Assembly: GCA_027579435.1 (NCBI GenBank)
Contig: JANBPK010000945.1
Location: 1-64,000, forward strand
Direction: 5' to 3'
Length of the DNA stretch: 64,000 nucleotides
Source: Candolleomyces eurysporus
Taxonomy: Eukaryota; Basidiomycota; Agaricomycetes; Agaricales; Psathyrellaceae
The position numbers and the translations under genes were made by a program. Below, piece after piece: positions 1 to 10,145 of this stretch. How positions within the stretch are numbered: the stretch's first letter is position 1; each line of letters starts with the position of its first letter. The notes under the pieces were generated by a model, which did no database searches, was not told the DNA's origin, and was given only the letters and a program-made list of their open reading frames with translations.

Positions 1-351
1 AGTCGTCGGCGAGGGATCCTTCGTGGTTGTTGGCTTCGTAGTGGGGTCATCCGGAGCGCACCCGCAGATGGGGCATTTGCATGGAGGGGTTGTGGATGTT
101 GGGTGCGATCCCGGAGGACAGCCACCACACACTGTCATAGGACATGGGATAGGAGAACAAGGCGGTAGCGAGGGATCCTTTGTGGTTGTTGGTTTCGTTG
201 TGACGGTTGGGATTGGGATGAAGGTGCCTGTCTCGACCGGGCCACCAGTGATTGTAGGAAGGGGTTTATCAGCGGGATGACCTTGGGCCAGGGGAACGCT
301 GGAGAAGATCGCACTGAGAATCAGACAGAAGCTGAAGATACGGTTCCGCAT
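1..351 (-). CDS. secreted Cys/Thr/Pro-rich protein, 5' part only
   Basis: The gene reads leftwards off the window edge; 117 codons are visible from the ATG at 351-349 and no stop is reached. Residues 1-23 form a clear signal peptide (MRNRIFSF..., a hydrophobic stretch ending near PLAQG). The mature part is rich in Thr, Pro and Cys, with clustered short cysteine motifs (PCSPIPCP, CGGCPPG, CKCPICGC) flanked by two copies of KPTTTKDPS. This suggests an extracellular or cell-wall protein with repeats, the Thr/Pro stretches probably being O-glycosylated (inference). I do not recognise a named family. Two decayed paralogues of its first exon lie at 6,165-6,257 and 6,340-6,405. Confidence 0.7.
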   Translation of the reverse strand, partial: MRNRIFSFCLILSAIFSSVPLAQGHPADKPLPTITGGPVETGTFIPIPTVTTKPTTTKDPSLPPCSPIPCPMTVCGGCPPGSHPTSTTPPCKCPICGCAPDDPTTKPTTTKDPSPTT

Positions 352-418
352 TTTGTCGGTGGTAGGATATTATGGGGTCAATACATTTCATTTTGAATTT
401 GAATTTATAGCATTCAGA

Positions 419-1130
419 CTACTCGATTTGGAGTGACGCTTGACTGGTGTCATAGGACTCTGTCTGTGGTTCGCTTTCACAAACGAACTTCCTAATTGCT
501 TCCAATTCAGCAAGCGCGGGTAGATTATCCGACGAAAAGGACTTAACTTCCGTATACAAAAGACAGCTGCGGGAAAGATGAGGAAAAAGGATGTCTAACA
601 TGAGAGGATTTGAAGCCGAGATCAAGGTTTCTTCGAGGTACACCCGATGGAAGAAAGAAATGACAAGCATCTTGAGCTGGTGGAGTTCATGGAGCGGCGA
701 TCCAGGAACGGAGAATAGAGCACCGCATTCCCATCGGCGCCGTGTATAGGTAAGAATCCGCGCCCTGGCGACACCCGATGGATGGAAGGCATTGAACTTA
801 AGTCGAGCAGGTCGCAAGTATCAGACTGATGACAAGCATCTGAAGTACAGGGTCCTGTATAGAGAAAAAATTGACGACTGTGGGTGCGTGGGCTCAACCA
901 GTCCAGAGTATCTGAATCAAAATTCACGGAAACGCCAAAACCTTATTTCCGCGAATCGATTTCCAGGCGCTCGGACAAACGATGGGTCTTGAGGGTGATG
1001 TAGAATTGAGCGATGGGAATACAGTGAAGAAAGACGAAAATGACAGAGCTGGGAAGGTATTAGAGACAAGATCTAGAATCTGATTAAGAGATGCCACATA
1101 CAAATATATGACGCGGTACCGCTGGCTCTT
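419..1130 (-). pseudogene. decayed unidentified gene, copy 1 of a duplicated segment
   Basis: Minus-strand reading frames here are broken and overlapping, but the stretch matches 6,470-6,900 at the DNA level. One recognisable block is NPLM-x-D followed some 25 residues later by a SSDNLPAL-like motif (seen as LSLDNLLVAL in the other copy). The tone (short hydrophobic leucine-rich segments ending a protein) resembles the C-terminal part of an F-box/LRR-type protein of this fungal class, but that is only an impression. Neither copy keeps an open frame, so I call both relics. Confidence 0.4.
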
Positions 1131-1140
1131 GGAAAGGATT

Positions 1141-1493
1141 GCCAATTTCTAGGAACGAAAATAAGAATGTGGGAAATCAAAGCGACTTCTACGCTCACCT
1201 TCTCATCGAGGCCCTAGTCCAACAATCCATCTTTACATCTCTTCCACCAGGAGCTTTACCCCAATGCCTTGGATCAGCCCTCCACGAGCTTTTTCTTCTC
1301 CTAGATATCCAGCCCCGGTGGCTGCAGGAAACTATGACTCCTCAATCCTTTGCCACTTCAAAGACGAATCACCGCTCGCAAAGGGGTCGATGAGCCGTGA
1401 CTGCTGGAAGTTAACTTCGACAGGACCTGGAGAGAGCCCGTTCACGGAGTCGATAAACCCGGAGATATTGAGCCTAGCGAGTAGCGAGTCCAT
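1141..1493 (-). pseudogene. broken paralogue of the 6,933-7,370 gene
   Basis: The start (MDSLLARLN..., ATG at 1493-1491) and the splice-donor region (AAGGTGAGC near 1,200) align with the intact gene at 7,370-6,933, including the segment encoding GLLD/ELLD just before the donor. In this copy the frame breaks early (stop near 1,332) and an in-frame TAG follows LLD where the intact copy has DQS. The downstream acceptor and the AAATTGG that follows it are still present. It is part of the same duplicated segment as the relic at 419-1,130. Confidence 0.6.
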
Positions 1494-1751
1494 GATATGA
1501 GCAGCGGCAGGTAGCGTTGCTGTCACGCCCACAATATTGTGCACGAAACGTCACACCATGTGATCTTGGTGATGCTGTGATTATTCATGGTTAGGGGCTG
1601 TCGCGACTCCAAACATCTCCTTGCAACGATCCTTGAGCATGCCAAAAATTGAGCGGGTGGTTTACCATAGGTAAACGTATTAAAAAAATACCTGTCCGAA
1701 CGTTAATTAATGGTCTCACTCAAAGTAATAGGAAGAATACTGACAGGTATT

Positions 1752-4572
1752 CTATAAAAACGCAGGCTCTGAGAAAAGCCCACGCCTTGCAAGGTCCGTC
1801 GGGAATGCTCTCCGGCCAGTTGATCCACCAGGCCGTCTCGTGAACGGAACCACACCAGGCTCATCGTCCCTCGAGTACGTAGTAATCTGCACACTTTGTG
1901 AAGCATACACCTTGCTTTTCTGCGAACTTTCTGGACCTTCCTTATTTTTGCCAGACGCTTTATTTTTCTGCGATGATGCTAAATCCGGTTCGGAGCCGTG
2001 AGATACAGGGGCCAGGAGCTCGACATGGTACTAAGGACGATTATCAGTGGTGAACAGGTGTCGGTCAAACAAAAGCTTACCGAGATATTGAACAGTGGGA
2101 ACGGGCAGGAAGGCTGCAAACTTGATGGTAAATGTATCTCCCCTTGCAACCTCCTCACAAAATCACTCTCGTCCTGCCCCTCGTCAGATTCCGATTCTTT
2201 TTGTGCCCACCATACAGCACTAGCTACCGGAACGCCTCGATCCACGTCCCCGATCTCGCCTTCGCGCACGCTCCGTACCCTACCGCTATGTCCGGGCCCC
2301 ATTTTTGAAGCAGAATCTTGCTGCGCTAAAGCAAGATGGACCAGGGAGGCCCCTGTGGCCACTTGGATCCCAAGCGCGTGTCTGTTGGGGCCAGGAGGTG
2401 CGTCCGAAACTCCATGATTAAGCAAGTGCTTCATTCCCCCAGCGCTGTCCAGGTGTTTCACAACGCGACTCAAGCGAACACGAGGCGAGCTTGGATTGGC
2501 CAGGAGGTTCAAGGCCCTGACGTCGTCGCAGGCTATTTCCAAGTAACATGGGATTACGGTTCCTCTGGAATAAGAAAGCTACAGCGAGAGATTTCAAGCG
2601 AAATCAGTATGGCGCCAGGGGACAGATAATTCGTTGACATACAGGATTCGCTAGGAAAAGCGTATAATCCACCTTGGGCACTCGGTGCTGCGAAGACGAC
2701 CCCTTGATCGAAACCGGGGGTAATTGGTACCACAACCCAGGGTTTGCCACAGGACCAGGCAGAACCCGACGTTCTCGGTACGTATCCCAGCAAATCCATG
2801 GCATTGGTGGAGGTATCGTAGTCGTGGAATAGATAATCGGCGTTTTCACTCTGGAACACAAGCAAAACATCAATTGGGGTCCATTTTAAAACGCGAGAGG
2901 AGAAAAGCAGCACTCACTTGTCCAATGAGAATCTCCCATGAGAGATGCAAAGTGTCAGCTCATACTTTGTATTTGCCGCAACATCCCTCTCCAAAAAGCT
3001 TTGCGGAAGAACAACAGGAGCGTCCAAGTTGATTGCCGATGATGGGTTCGTCGGTCTTGGATCGTAGGCCGGTGAAAGACCACCGAAATGCGAGAAGATG
3101 TCAAGCTGACTTCCGAACCCAGAGCCTGCTGGTACGGGGCTGGAGGGGTTGCGATCACGCCGTCTTTTCTGGGTGTCGTTCGTAGGAGTGGAAGCAGATT
3201 TCGAAAAAGACCATCCCAATCCTTTTCGTTCCTTTCGTGATGTTCCTTTCGATGTAGATGGCGATGTAGATGTGGACCCTTCTTGCTGACGGACGGTATA
3301 AGGTGTAATCGCGGACGGTCCAGGCTCGATGCCCTGAGTAAATGACGAGGCAGAACCTGGGCGAGGAGAAGGTGTGTCAAGGTAGAATGGGGTGATATGG
3401 GACTCTTGCGGCAGCCCGGGTTCACGTGCAGGTCCGTCCTGGTGACGGACAGTATATGGTGAAGGCGCAGACAGTCCGGACTTGGCGTCCCGAGGGAATG
3501 ATGAGGAAGGACCTGCGTGAGGGGAGGGAGGGTCAAGGCAGAATGGGGTGATATGGGACTCCTGCGCCAGCCCGGGTTCACGTGTAGTTCCGTCTTGCTG
3601 ACGGACTGAGGATGATCCAGGCTTGATGTCCCGAGGAAATGTTGAGGGAGAACCTGCGTGAGGAGAGGGAGGGTCAAGGCAAAACGGGGTGATATGGGAT
3701 TCCTGCGCCAGGCCAGGTTCAGTCCGGGCAGTGAGTGGGACCTTTTCTGGGGAAAGAGAGCCGTTGACATGGAAAGGAGTTATTCCGTTCCCCGATGAAG
3801 CTTCTCTGATGGTGCTGGCATCATTAGAATGCACAACATCCTTTTCGAGAGGGCTTTCAGCAGGAAAGGCCGTTATCTGCCCTCCAAGGCCGGCGGGCAG
3901 AGGAGATAACTGATTCCGATTCTCAACAGGCTGGCCGTCTGCTTGTACTGCTTCGAAAGTCGACAGGTTGGCGTATTCCGGGAATGGAATCGAGAATGGA
4001 AAAACGTAATCGCCTTCCAGCTTTCCATCGAATTTCTCTTGAGGTTGAGGTTGACGAGGATCTCCAAAACTCCGATCCCAGATCGTATAAGTCTGGTCCA
4101 GGAATTTGACCGATCCGGTATCCATAGAGCTCGTAATAAGCGTGCCTTTGAGCTTGAAAAGTGAGCCACGTTGTGAGTACGCGAGAAGGGTACGGATACA
4201 CAAATAACGAGAACATACCACCAGTTTGACATTCTTGACCGTGTGTGGATCAGGCAGTGATAGCTCAACGCACCCAAACATATTCTCCCCTGCACGGAAC
4301 CTCGGATGCTTTGTTCCTTTATTACTCCTAGTTTCGGGATTATATAGCTTCAAAGTAGCTGAAGTACCGCCGCGGATGGCGAATTGAAACTCTTTCAGCG
4401 TCGTCGCGGAATATCCATTCGATGCGGGGCAGTACGTGGGAGGGTAAGTCGACGCGATAGATGTTCTGCACGACGGTGGCCGCGAGCTAGGACCGTGCCC
4501 CTCGGGTGGGAGTGTCCTGTATGTCGGGGGGATTGTACATGTATCGTTGGATTCGAGGGACCTGTATGACAT
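1752..4572 (-). CDS. arrestin-like (alpha-arrestin fold) protein
   Basis: Five exons: 4572-4219, 4152-2918, 2850-2643, 2578-2081, 2030-1752, all with GT-AG introns of 50-67 nt, giving 857 aa. The N-terminal arrestin half shows ENMFGCVELSLP, LITSSMDTGS, TYTIWDRSFGDPRQP and DYVFPFSIPFP. A disordered insert of about 300 residues follows, then the fold resumes at VVLPQSFLERD and YELTLCISHGRF and continues with an arrestin C-like half (LPGPVANPGLWYQLPPVSIKG, SYSRGTVIPC, LQGEIHLPSSLQPSCPF). Arrestin-like proteins are cytosolic adaptors that link membrane cargo to ubiquitin ligases and endocytosis; that role is inferred from the fold. The insert carries three tandem repeats (separate entry). The first intron is 66 nt and stop-free, so retention would keep the frame. 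An upstream in-frame ATG at 4,737 is an alternative start. Confidence 0.85.
3290..3720 (-). repeat. three tandem repeats inside the arrestin insert
   Basis: The repeat unit is about 47-52 codons and starts with EPGLxQESHITPF, then a Pro/Ser-rich spacer ending in VRxQ(D/E)G. Copies cover roughly residues 264-410. A weaker fourth trace (GNGITPFHVNGS) precedes them. Copies differ by substitutions and by the loss of a PYTV segment in the first copy. Confidence 0.8.
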
Positions 4573-6160
4573 TCCATCATCAGGCCTGCGACGACCTTCT
4601 GCTCTGCGCTCCGCTTCGCGCCCAGGTTCGACAATGCTTCTTGCGAGAAAAGAGAGGTTGGAATAACGAGGAAGTCGGCAAGACACTGAATTTCGTTCAG
4701 TTCTGTTTGTCCTATGGTCGAGAATTTCCATGACCATATCTCGGCGCGGTGTATAGGTATAATACTATGGCGCTAAAGCAGAGACGCTGCTGTAATGGCT
4801 TCGAAGTTAGTATGGATTCATCATTCATGATTACCTCGTATTCCGACCGACCTGGATCTCCCGCGGGGGGAAGGTGGAAAGTGGAAACAAGGAGGCTGGG
4901 GAGCAGTCGTTGAGAAGTCGCCAATTCATTGCTTGCGCTACAAGTATCATCGGATTGGTCGTCTCGAGCACAGGATGTGTGTGCGTGTGGGCACCTCATC
5001 AGTGTTTTTGTTTGTGTGTGGCACTGTTATCCCCGGTGACCTGGGACACAATTTTTTGCGCAAATGTAATCCAAAGATTAATCAATTTTTTAAGGCGGAT
5101 CTTCACAAATACTGAATGTAAGCCTGCGCAGAGACCCAATACCTTGCAGAATACTGAAGTTTCGAGACGCGCACAATGGCTATTGCTAAGATAGAGAGAC
5201 TTTACCTCTTATCGTTTCGATTCTGTGGAGTGGAGAACAATAAAAATGCAAAGATGTAATTTTTGGAAGATACCACATATAGCCAAGGGTTTTGCGTAGA
5301 AAACCTCATGGAAATGGGAGCACCTCGCTTGTGACCTAGTGTCTATTGTTGCGGGGTTGGAAAGAACTATACAAACGTCAGCTGCTCTGACAGCACACAC
5401 AGAAAAAGTAGTACTTGGCGTCATCAACGGATCTGCAGCTCGGTATTATCTTCTTATCCCGCCGGTAGCGTCAGGTTAACAAGGCGGCCGAATCCAGCTC
5501 TATTTAATCTTTGCGTCCAATCATTCTGATCATAAGCCCCGCAAGAGGGTTGCAAAAGGATCCAAAGACCAGGAAATACTAAGCAGGATCTCACCGCCTC
5601 GTAAATATGACATGGCACCAACATCAAGAAATTGCAGAATACCGATTGGTTGAGAACTGCAAGATGATACTTTCTGGCGAAATTCTCTGCTTGCGGCTTG
5701 ACCCTTGCCACAGCAAGTCTCGATAATAGCAACAGATTCAGAGGTAGTGTATGATGTATTCCCGGTTCTAAGTGTGAGGGCCCTCGATGCAAATCTTACC
5801 CGATATGTAAGGTCTTCCGGAACCGCGNTTTTGTTCGCGTCAAAGNTTTTTTGTTCGACGGCCAGGGCTGCATCATCTGAACGATACGAAACAGGTTACC
5901 TCTATCTATCTCGACAATAGTAGGATCAGGACGGAATACTACATTTCGAGCGTGCTGATACCTGGGCTCGGTTGCGAAGTCTTGGTGTGTTGCACAGATC
6001 TTGCGGCGCACAAATAGTTACACTCTGGCAGTGTGGTATGTCTTTTCACTTGTATCTATTCCGCTGAGTTTCAGTAGAGAACAGACAGTATGCCATCGAT
6101 GGACACGGGATGGAAAGGTTTCTTCGTGGCGTTTTAGCCTGAATCACTGTCGTCGGTATC
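4573..6160. other. intergenic, no gene recognised
   Basis: Contains the 5' flank of the arrestin gene and only short overlapping frames. A minus-strand 112-codon frame at 5,454-5,792 and its neighbour at 5,796-6,011 have no recognisable motif. Single Ns at 5,828 and 5,846 prevent a judgement on whether they belong together. Confidence 0.4.
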
Positions 6161-6164
6161 AAAA

Positions 6165-6257
6165 TCATTGTGCAGATGTAGAAATCGTTTTGTCCCTTGG
6201 ATGGCCAAGTTGATCCGCGTCGAGGGTCAGAAAGAAGCCGAGGATACAGTTCTGCAT
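6165..6257 (-). pseudogene. relic of secreted-protein first exon
   Basis: ATG at 6,257; the 30 codons begin MQNCILGFFLTL and include LGHPRDKTIST, which lines up with the signal peptide and the QGHPADKPLPT segment of the gene at 1-351. It stops at 6,165. No cysteine-rich part follows. Confidence 0.55.
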
Positions 6258-6339
6258 CTGATGGGCGACGATGAGACGTTGTAGCAGTTGTTGGAGTCAC
6301 AAGCTAGCTGTTCCCGTAATTGTATCAGAGAGAGGTAGA

Positions 6340-6405
6340 TCAGCTGAATAGCCTGACGAAGACCGCACTGAGAACCAGAAAGGAGGAGAGGGTACGATTC
6401 TGCAT
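6340..6405 (-). pseudogene. second relic of the same signal-peptide exon
   Basis: ATG at 6,405; MQNRTLSSFLVLSAVF matches MRNRIFSFCLILSAIF of the gene at 1-351, then the frame ends after 21 codons at 6,340. The underlying DNA is also clearly alignable. It marks the left end of the second copy of the duplicated segment. Confidence 0.6.
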
Positions 6406-6469
6406 TCTCGAGGGTTGTGCCTCTAGACGAACGCTTCAACAACGTCTCTGTCCAATTCGCTATGAAAGC

Positions 6470-6900
6470 CTCCAATTGCCCTCAATTCAGAGAGCAACGA
6501 GTAGATTATCCAACGAAAGGAACTTCAATTCGGCGTAGAACTGCAGCTGTTGGAAAGGATAGGCAGAAGGGTTGTCCGACATGAGCGGGTTCCCTCGAGG
6601 TACTAGCGATGAGAGAGAGGGCCGTAAAACGTCTTGAGCGGCTGCTCAGGGACGCATAATCGAACACTGCATCCCGATCGGTAGCCCTGACGGTGTATTG
6701 GCAAGTCCGTGCTTCGACGGCGCTTGTTCCAGAGTATCTCAATCGGGACCCAGTAGAACGCCAAACCCCTAATCGATTCCAGGCGCTCCGATAAAAGATG
6801 GGCTTCGAGGGTAATGTACAACCGAACGACTAGAATAAAACGAAAAAAACACTAGAATGAATGAGCTGAGACGGTATCAGAGGCTAAATCTAGAATCTGA
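6470..6900 (-). pseudogene. decayed unidentified gene, copy 2
   Basis: Second copy of the 419-1,130 relic. Shared DNA blocks include the sequence around the NPLM codons (6,560-6,600) and the block upstream of it. Frameshifts and stops break every frame. Confidence 0.4.
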
Positions 6901-6932
6901 TCAAGAGATATGACATACAATATAGTGCCAGG

Positions 6933-7370
6933 TTAGGATCGCTGTGCCGCTGGCTCCTGGAACGGATCTCCAATTTCTACAACGAAATAATGAGTATAAG
7001 GCAGGCCAAAGCAACGTCTGAGCTCACCTTTCCTCAAGTAATCAACCAGGGATTGGTCCAACAATTCATCTTTATCTCTCTTTCCACCAGGCCCTTTACC
7101 CTCCCAATGCCCTGTGTCAGCCCTCCCTGAGTTCTCTCTCCTCCTAGGCCTCTGATCTCTGGCTCCGGTCGTTGTAGCATACGACGATCCTCCGATCCTT
7201 TGTCTCTTCGAAGAGGAACCGCCGCTCGCAAAGGAGGAGAGCTGGCTGGTCAACGAGCCGAGGAAGCCCTTGTCGCTCCCGCTGGGCGCCTGGAAGTTGG
7301 TTTCCTCTGGAGCTGGAGAGCCTGTCGATGGGGTCGATAGACCGGGAGATATTTGGCCTGGTGAGTCCAT
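6933..7370 (-). CDS. small basic hydrophilic protein, unidentified
   Basis: Two exons, 7370-7028 and 6976-6933, joined by a 51-nt GT-AG intron; 128 aa. The protein begins MDSPGQISPGLSTP, has a Ser/Gly-rich middle (GFLGSLTSQLSSFASGGSSS), a basic stretch (KRQR, RPRRRE) and ends with KDELLDQSLVDYLRKE and a short tail. The KDELLDxxxxY segment recalls small stress-type fungal proteins with a DELLDKG-like repeat, but I cannot name the family. It has no signal peptide or membrane segment. The broken paralogue at 1,141-1,493 shows that it duplicated with its neighbours, and this copy is the survivor. Confidence 0.55.
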   Translation of the reverse strand: MDSPGQISPGLSTPSTGSPAPEETNFQAPSGSDKGFLGSLTSQLSSFASGGSSSKRQRIGGSSYATTTGARDQRPRRRENSGRADTGHWEGKGPGGKRDKDELLDQSLVDYLRKGELRRCFGLPYTHYFVVEIGDPFQEPAAQRS

Positions 7371-8318
7371 GGTGTGGTGGTGGTAGCTGGTGAACGGTTT
7401 TACGGTAGGACTGGTGTCACGCTCACAGCATCCGCACGACGCGTAACCCCACGTGCTGGTGTGACGGTCATAATGAAGAGTGTTAGGGGCTGTCACATCC
7501 GGATTTCAGCTCTCTCGCGTACCACCCACCCTTCACGACACGACCCTTGCAAGCTATCCCTCCTCAAATTGGTCAATTGACGTAAAAAAAAAAGTACCAG
7601 GCACAGTGGCATCTTGCTCGAGGGGACAGACCTTCAGTGGCGGTGGCATGGAGAAGTACTATGTGATATTGAACGCGTCAGAACAGCTATGGACTCTGAT
7701 GGANTCAGCCCGAGCATTCAAGCATAAATATGGTGCTCATTTGTATCGTCCTTGTGTCGGTTATCGATTCAGAATCGATCCACTGCGATGATGCGGCAAC
7801 GTCCTCTCAATCAGCGCCTCGACCCGAAAGTCACAGTCCGAGTGGATGCTGCAGACATAACTTTGCGCTCTCAGGTGAGTTAAGATCTCACTTTTAACGC
7901 GTGTACATCCTCCTTAATTCAATTTTTGACTACTATCAAGCCTTTTTTTATCACCTCTCCTCCGTTTGATAACCAATTTTTTCCAAGTTAAGGCGCTGAG
8001 TGCGGAGTCTACACGATGTGAATCCGAAAAGAAGCAGAGTGCCATGCGCTTCTTGCCCTTCTGTTCCTAAAGATCCCTGTCAATGGCGTATTGCTCCCTC
8101 ACAACAATCTATATGATAAGTGAGTATGGGTGAAGGGTTCGACGTGAGTGTGTGCTGCTGATCAGTGATCACCGACTTCTGGTGGAACACCGAAGGCGAG
8201 AGTAAGTGCTGTAGAACAGTTCTCTATCTTAATTCCCATGCACTGAATCTCTTCCTCTTTACCCTAGCAGGCTTGAAGAAAAACCTGAAATCGTTCCTTC
8301 CTTTCCAGACAATTGAGT
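7371..8318. other. intergenic; possible upstream exon of the next gene
   Basis: Mostly empty. At 7,791-7,874 an ATG opens a short frame (MRQRPLNQRLDPK...) that runs into a good donor (CAGGTGAGT). It could be a 5' exon of the gene at 8,319 but supplies no signal peptide, so I leave it unassigned. One N at 7,703. Confidence 0.3.
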
Positions 8319-9641
8319 ATGTCCGGCGTTACCGACCAGGACGCCCTTCCTGCAACGGTCTCTATCGGCGCAAGAGACCCTGCCATTCGATATAGCCCAG
8401 AGGGATGGATCTTCGGCCATGATTCTTCGGTATCTCAGCGGCCAGGGTCCTTCATCACTCTTCAATTCGTAGGTGAGTCGTCCAAGTTACCATCCAAAGT
8501 CCAGGAGAGCAAACTCACTTTCAAGGCATTAGGAAGCAGTGTCCGTTGGGTAGGGACTGCCGATCCTGAGGCAGCGATGTATGTGGTCGACGGCGACGTC
8601 TCGAAACCCTTCCCAGACTCTGGGCCCTCCTCCCCAACGCACCGCATCTTATTCGAAACTCCACACCTACCATTTGGGTCCCATAACCTGACGGCGGTGT
8701 TACATCGAGCAGGCTCGAGCCTGTCCTTGAGCCACTTCGTCATCCAGAATGCCTCCACAGCTGTCGATAGCCAGCTCGAAGTTGCTGGCAGTCTGGATGG
8801 CATGCAGCCGCTTTATCGCAGAAACCCGGCTTCGGAGGACAAGATATCCACCACAGCCGTGCTCGCCGGTGTGCTTGGAAGCTTTGGGTTTTTCCTGCTG
8901 GTAGGGGGCGTTTTCTTTTTCATTCGGCGAAGGAAGATGCAGAAAAGGCGCAGAACTACAAGTCGCAGGACTGGGGCCAAGCAAGGCATTGCGATTGAAG
9001 AACTCCCACCGTCCTCACGCCGAGCCGTAGCTTCGCCTTCAAGCCCACCACGAGCTTCTCAGCCCCCGAAGGAACGCCGTGGAACTAAAGCCCCAAATCG
9101 CGCTCGCCAGCACGAACCCACCTCTCAATCCTCGCGCCCTGTGGAAGCGTCATCGCCCTCGAGACCAGCAGAACGACGGCAGAGGCGACAGGAAACTTCC
9201 CAGCGACCCCCTCGGTCCTCGTCCCCAGAAACGCCGACGACGCCTGGGAAGGGTGTGGACCCTCATTCCCAGCCTCTGATAGCTCCCAATCCGCAGCGTT
9301 TCAAGGACTGCGATACCCAGGAAGAGGCGAGAGCGGAAACACCTGTCCCCCTTCATCCGCCATTGCGTTTTTCACCGGCACCACGATCAGCTTCACCATC
9401 ACTCGCAAATATCCTTCCGAGCTCTAACCGTCGGCAAGAGAGGAGACATATTGGTGCCGGTGACTCGGACGCCGAATACTTGTCCGATGCCAGCGTGAAT
9501 AGTCGGGCGACACGACAGACCTTGATGTCTACCATTGGCGCTTCGAGGAGGACGGGGAGCTTGCAGGCTGCTGCTCCCCCGCGGTCACAGCCTCATCAGC
9601 AGGTGGTGTTGGATTTGCCACCTGCGTATACACCTGATTAG
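8319..9641 (+). CDS. single-pass membrane protein with galactose-binding-like ectodomain
   Basis: Exons 8319-8472 and 8533-9641 (60-nt intron whose removal joins ...LQFVG to SSVRWVG); 420 aa. The ectodomain shows the pattern common in mushroom fungi: ARDPAIRYSPEGW, VRWVGTADP, VDGD, LFETPHLPFGSHNLT, LSLSHFVIQN. One transmembrane helix follows at about residues 160-190 (TTAVLAGVLGSFGFFLLV...), then a basic stop-transfer (IRRRKMQKRRR) and a long Pro/Ser/Arg-rich cytosolic tail ending LPPAYTPD. The shorter paralogous ectodomain of the 21.8 kb gene has two such modules; here only one is visible. No signal peptide is found at this start, so a 5' exon may be missing. The likely role is surface or wall sensing, by architecture only. 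Confidence 0.7.
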   Translation: MSGVTDQDALPATVSIGARDPAIRYSPEGWIFGHDSSVSQRPGSFITLQFVGESSKLPSKVQESKLTFKALGSSVRWVGTADPEAAMYVVDGDVSKPFPDSGPSSPTHRILFETPHLPFGSHNLTAVLHRAGSSLSLSHFVIQNASTAVDSQLEVAGSLDGMQPLYRRNPASEDKISTTAVLAGVLGSFGFFLLVGGVFFFIRRRKMQKRRRTTSRRTGAKQGIAIEELPPSSRRAVASPSSPPRASQPPKERRGTKAPNRARQHEPTSQSSRPVEASSPSRPAERRQRRQETSQRPPRSSSPETPTTPGKGVDPHSQPLIAPNPQRFKDCDTQEEARAETPVPLHPPLRFSPAPRSASPSLANILPSSNRRQERRHIGAGDSDAEYLSDASVNSRATRQTLMSTIGASRRTGSLQAAAPPRSQPHQQVVLDLPPAYTPD

Positions 9642-10145
9642 GGGCCTCCGCAACCCATTCAGTGCGCCGCAGGAGCTCTTCAGTCCAGCTTTGACATGAG
9701 GAATGGACTCACCTACATATTTCTTCGGACATTTCGATAGTCGCAAGACTTTTTGCGTGCGTGGCAGGCTCGGTTCACGGGAATGTCGGTTTTGATCGTG
9801 ACTCGGGACAACGAGCGTCGATCAAACTGGGCGTATGGTCGTTCTCCTGGATGGTTTCCGGCCTCGTCAGAGCAATTACAGTGTACAGCAGATATTTTTA
9901 CACATTTATACCGCACCCACTTGAACGCCATGGAATGGTCCCGAGGTGCCGGGGTGAGAGCAAAGNTTTACATCATAAGTGCTGATTCATCGGGATTTGG
10001 GCCAAAAAAGGCCCGCTGAGAAACTAGGACTGGGCGCCAACTTACGGCCATGTCATCACAAAACGGCAGGCGACCAAGTTTGTCCAGGGCCCACATCGCG
10101 GACCGTTCGCAGAGTCTCCTTTNCCCCCTTTCCCTCGGTTCATGA
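9642..10145. other. intergenic between membrane protein and flippase
   Basis: Holds the 3' flank of the upstream gene and the promoter of the P4-ATPase. Two single Ns (9,966 and 10,123). No coding signal. Confidence 0.4.

Noticed and set aside
23..280. 85-codon plus-strand frame at the left edge
   Set aside because: Complement of the secreted-protein repeats; the minus frame has a signal peptide and cysteine motifs.
2955..3770. 271-codon minus-strand frame overlapping the arrestin insert
   Set aside because: It is a shifted frame of the same strand, open only because of the repeated Pro/Ser-rich sequence. The arrestin frame has the domain motifs and matching splice sites.
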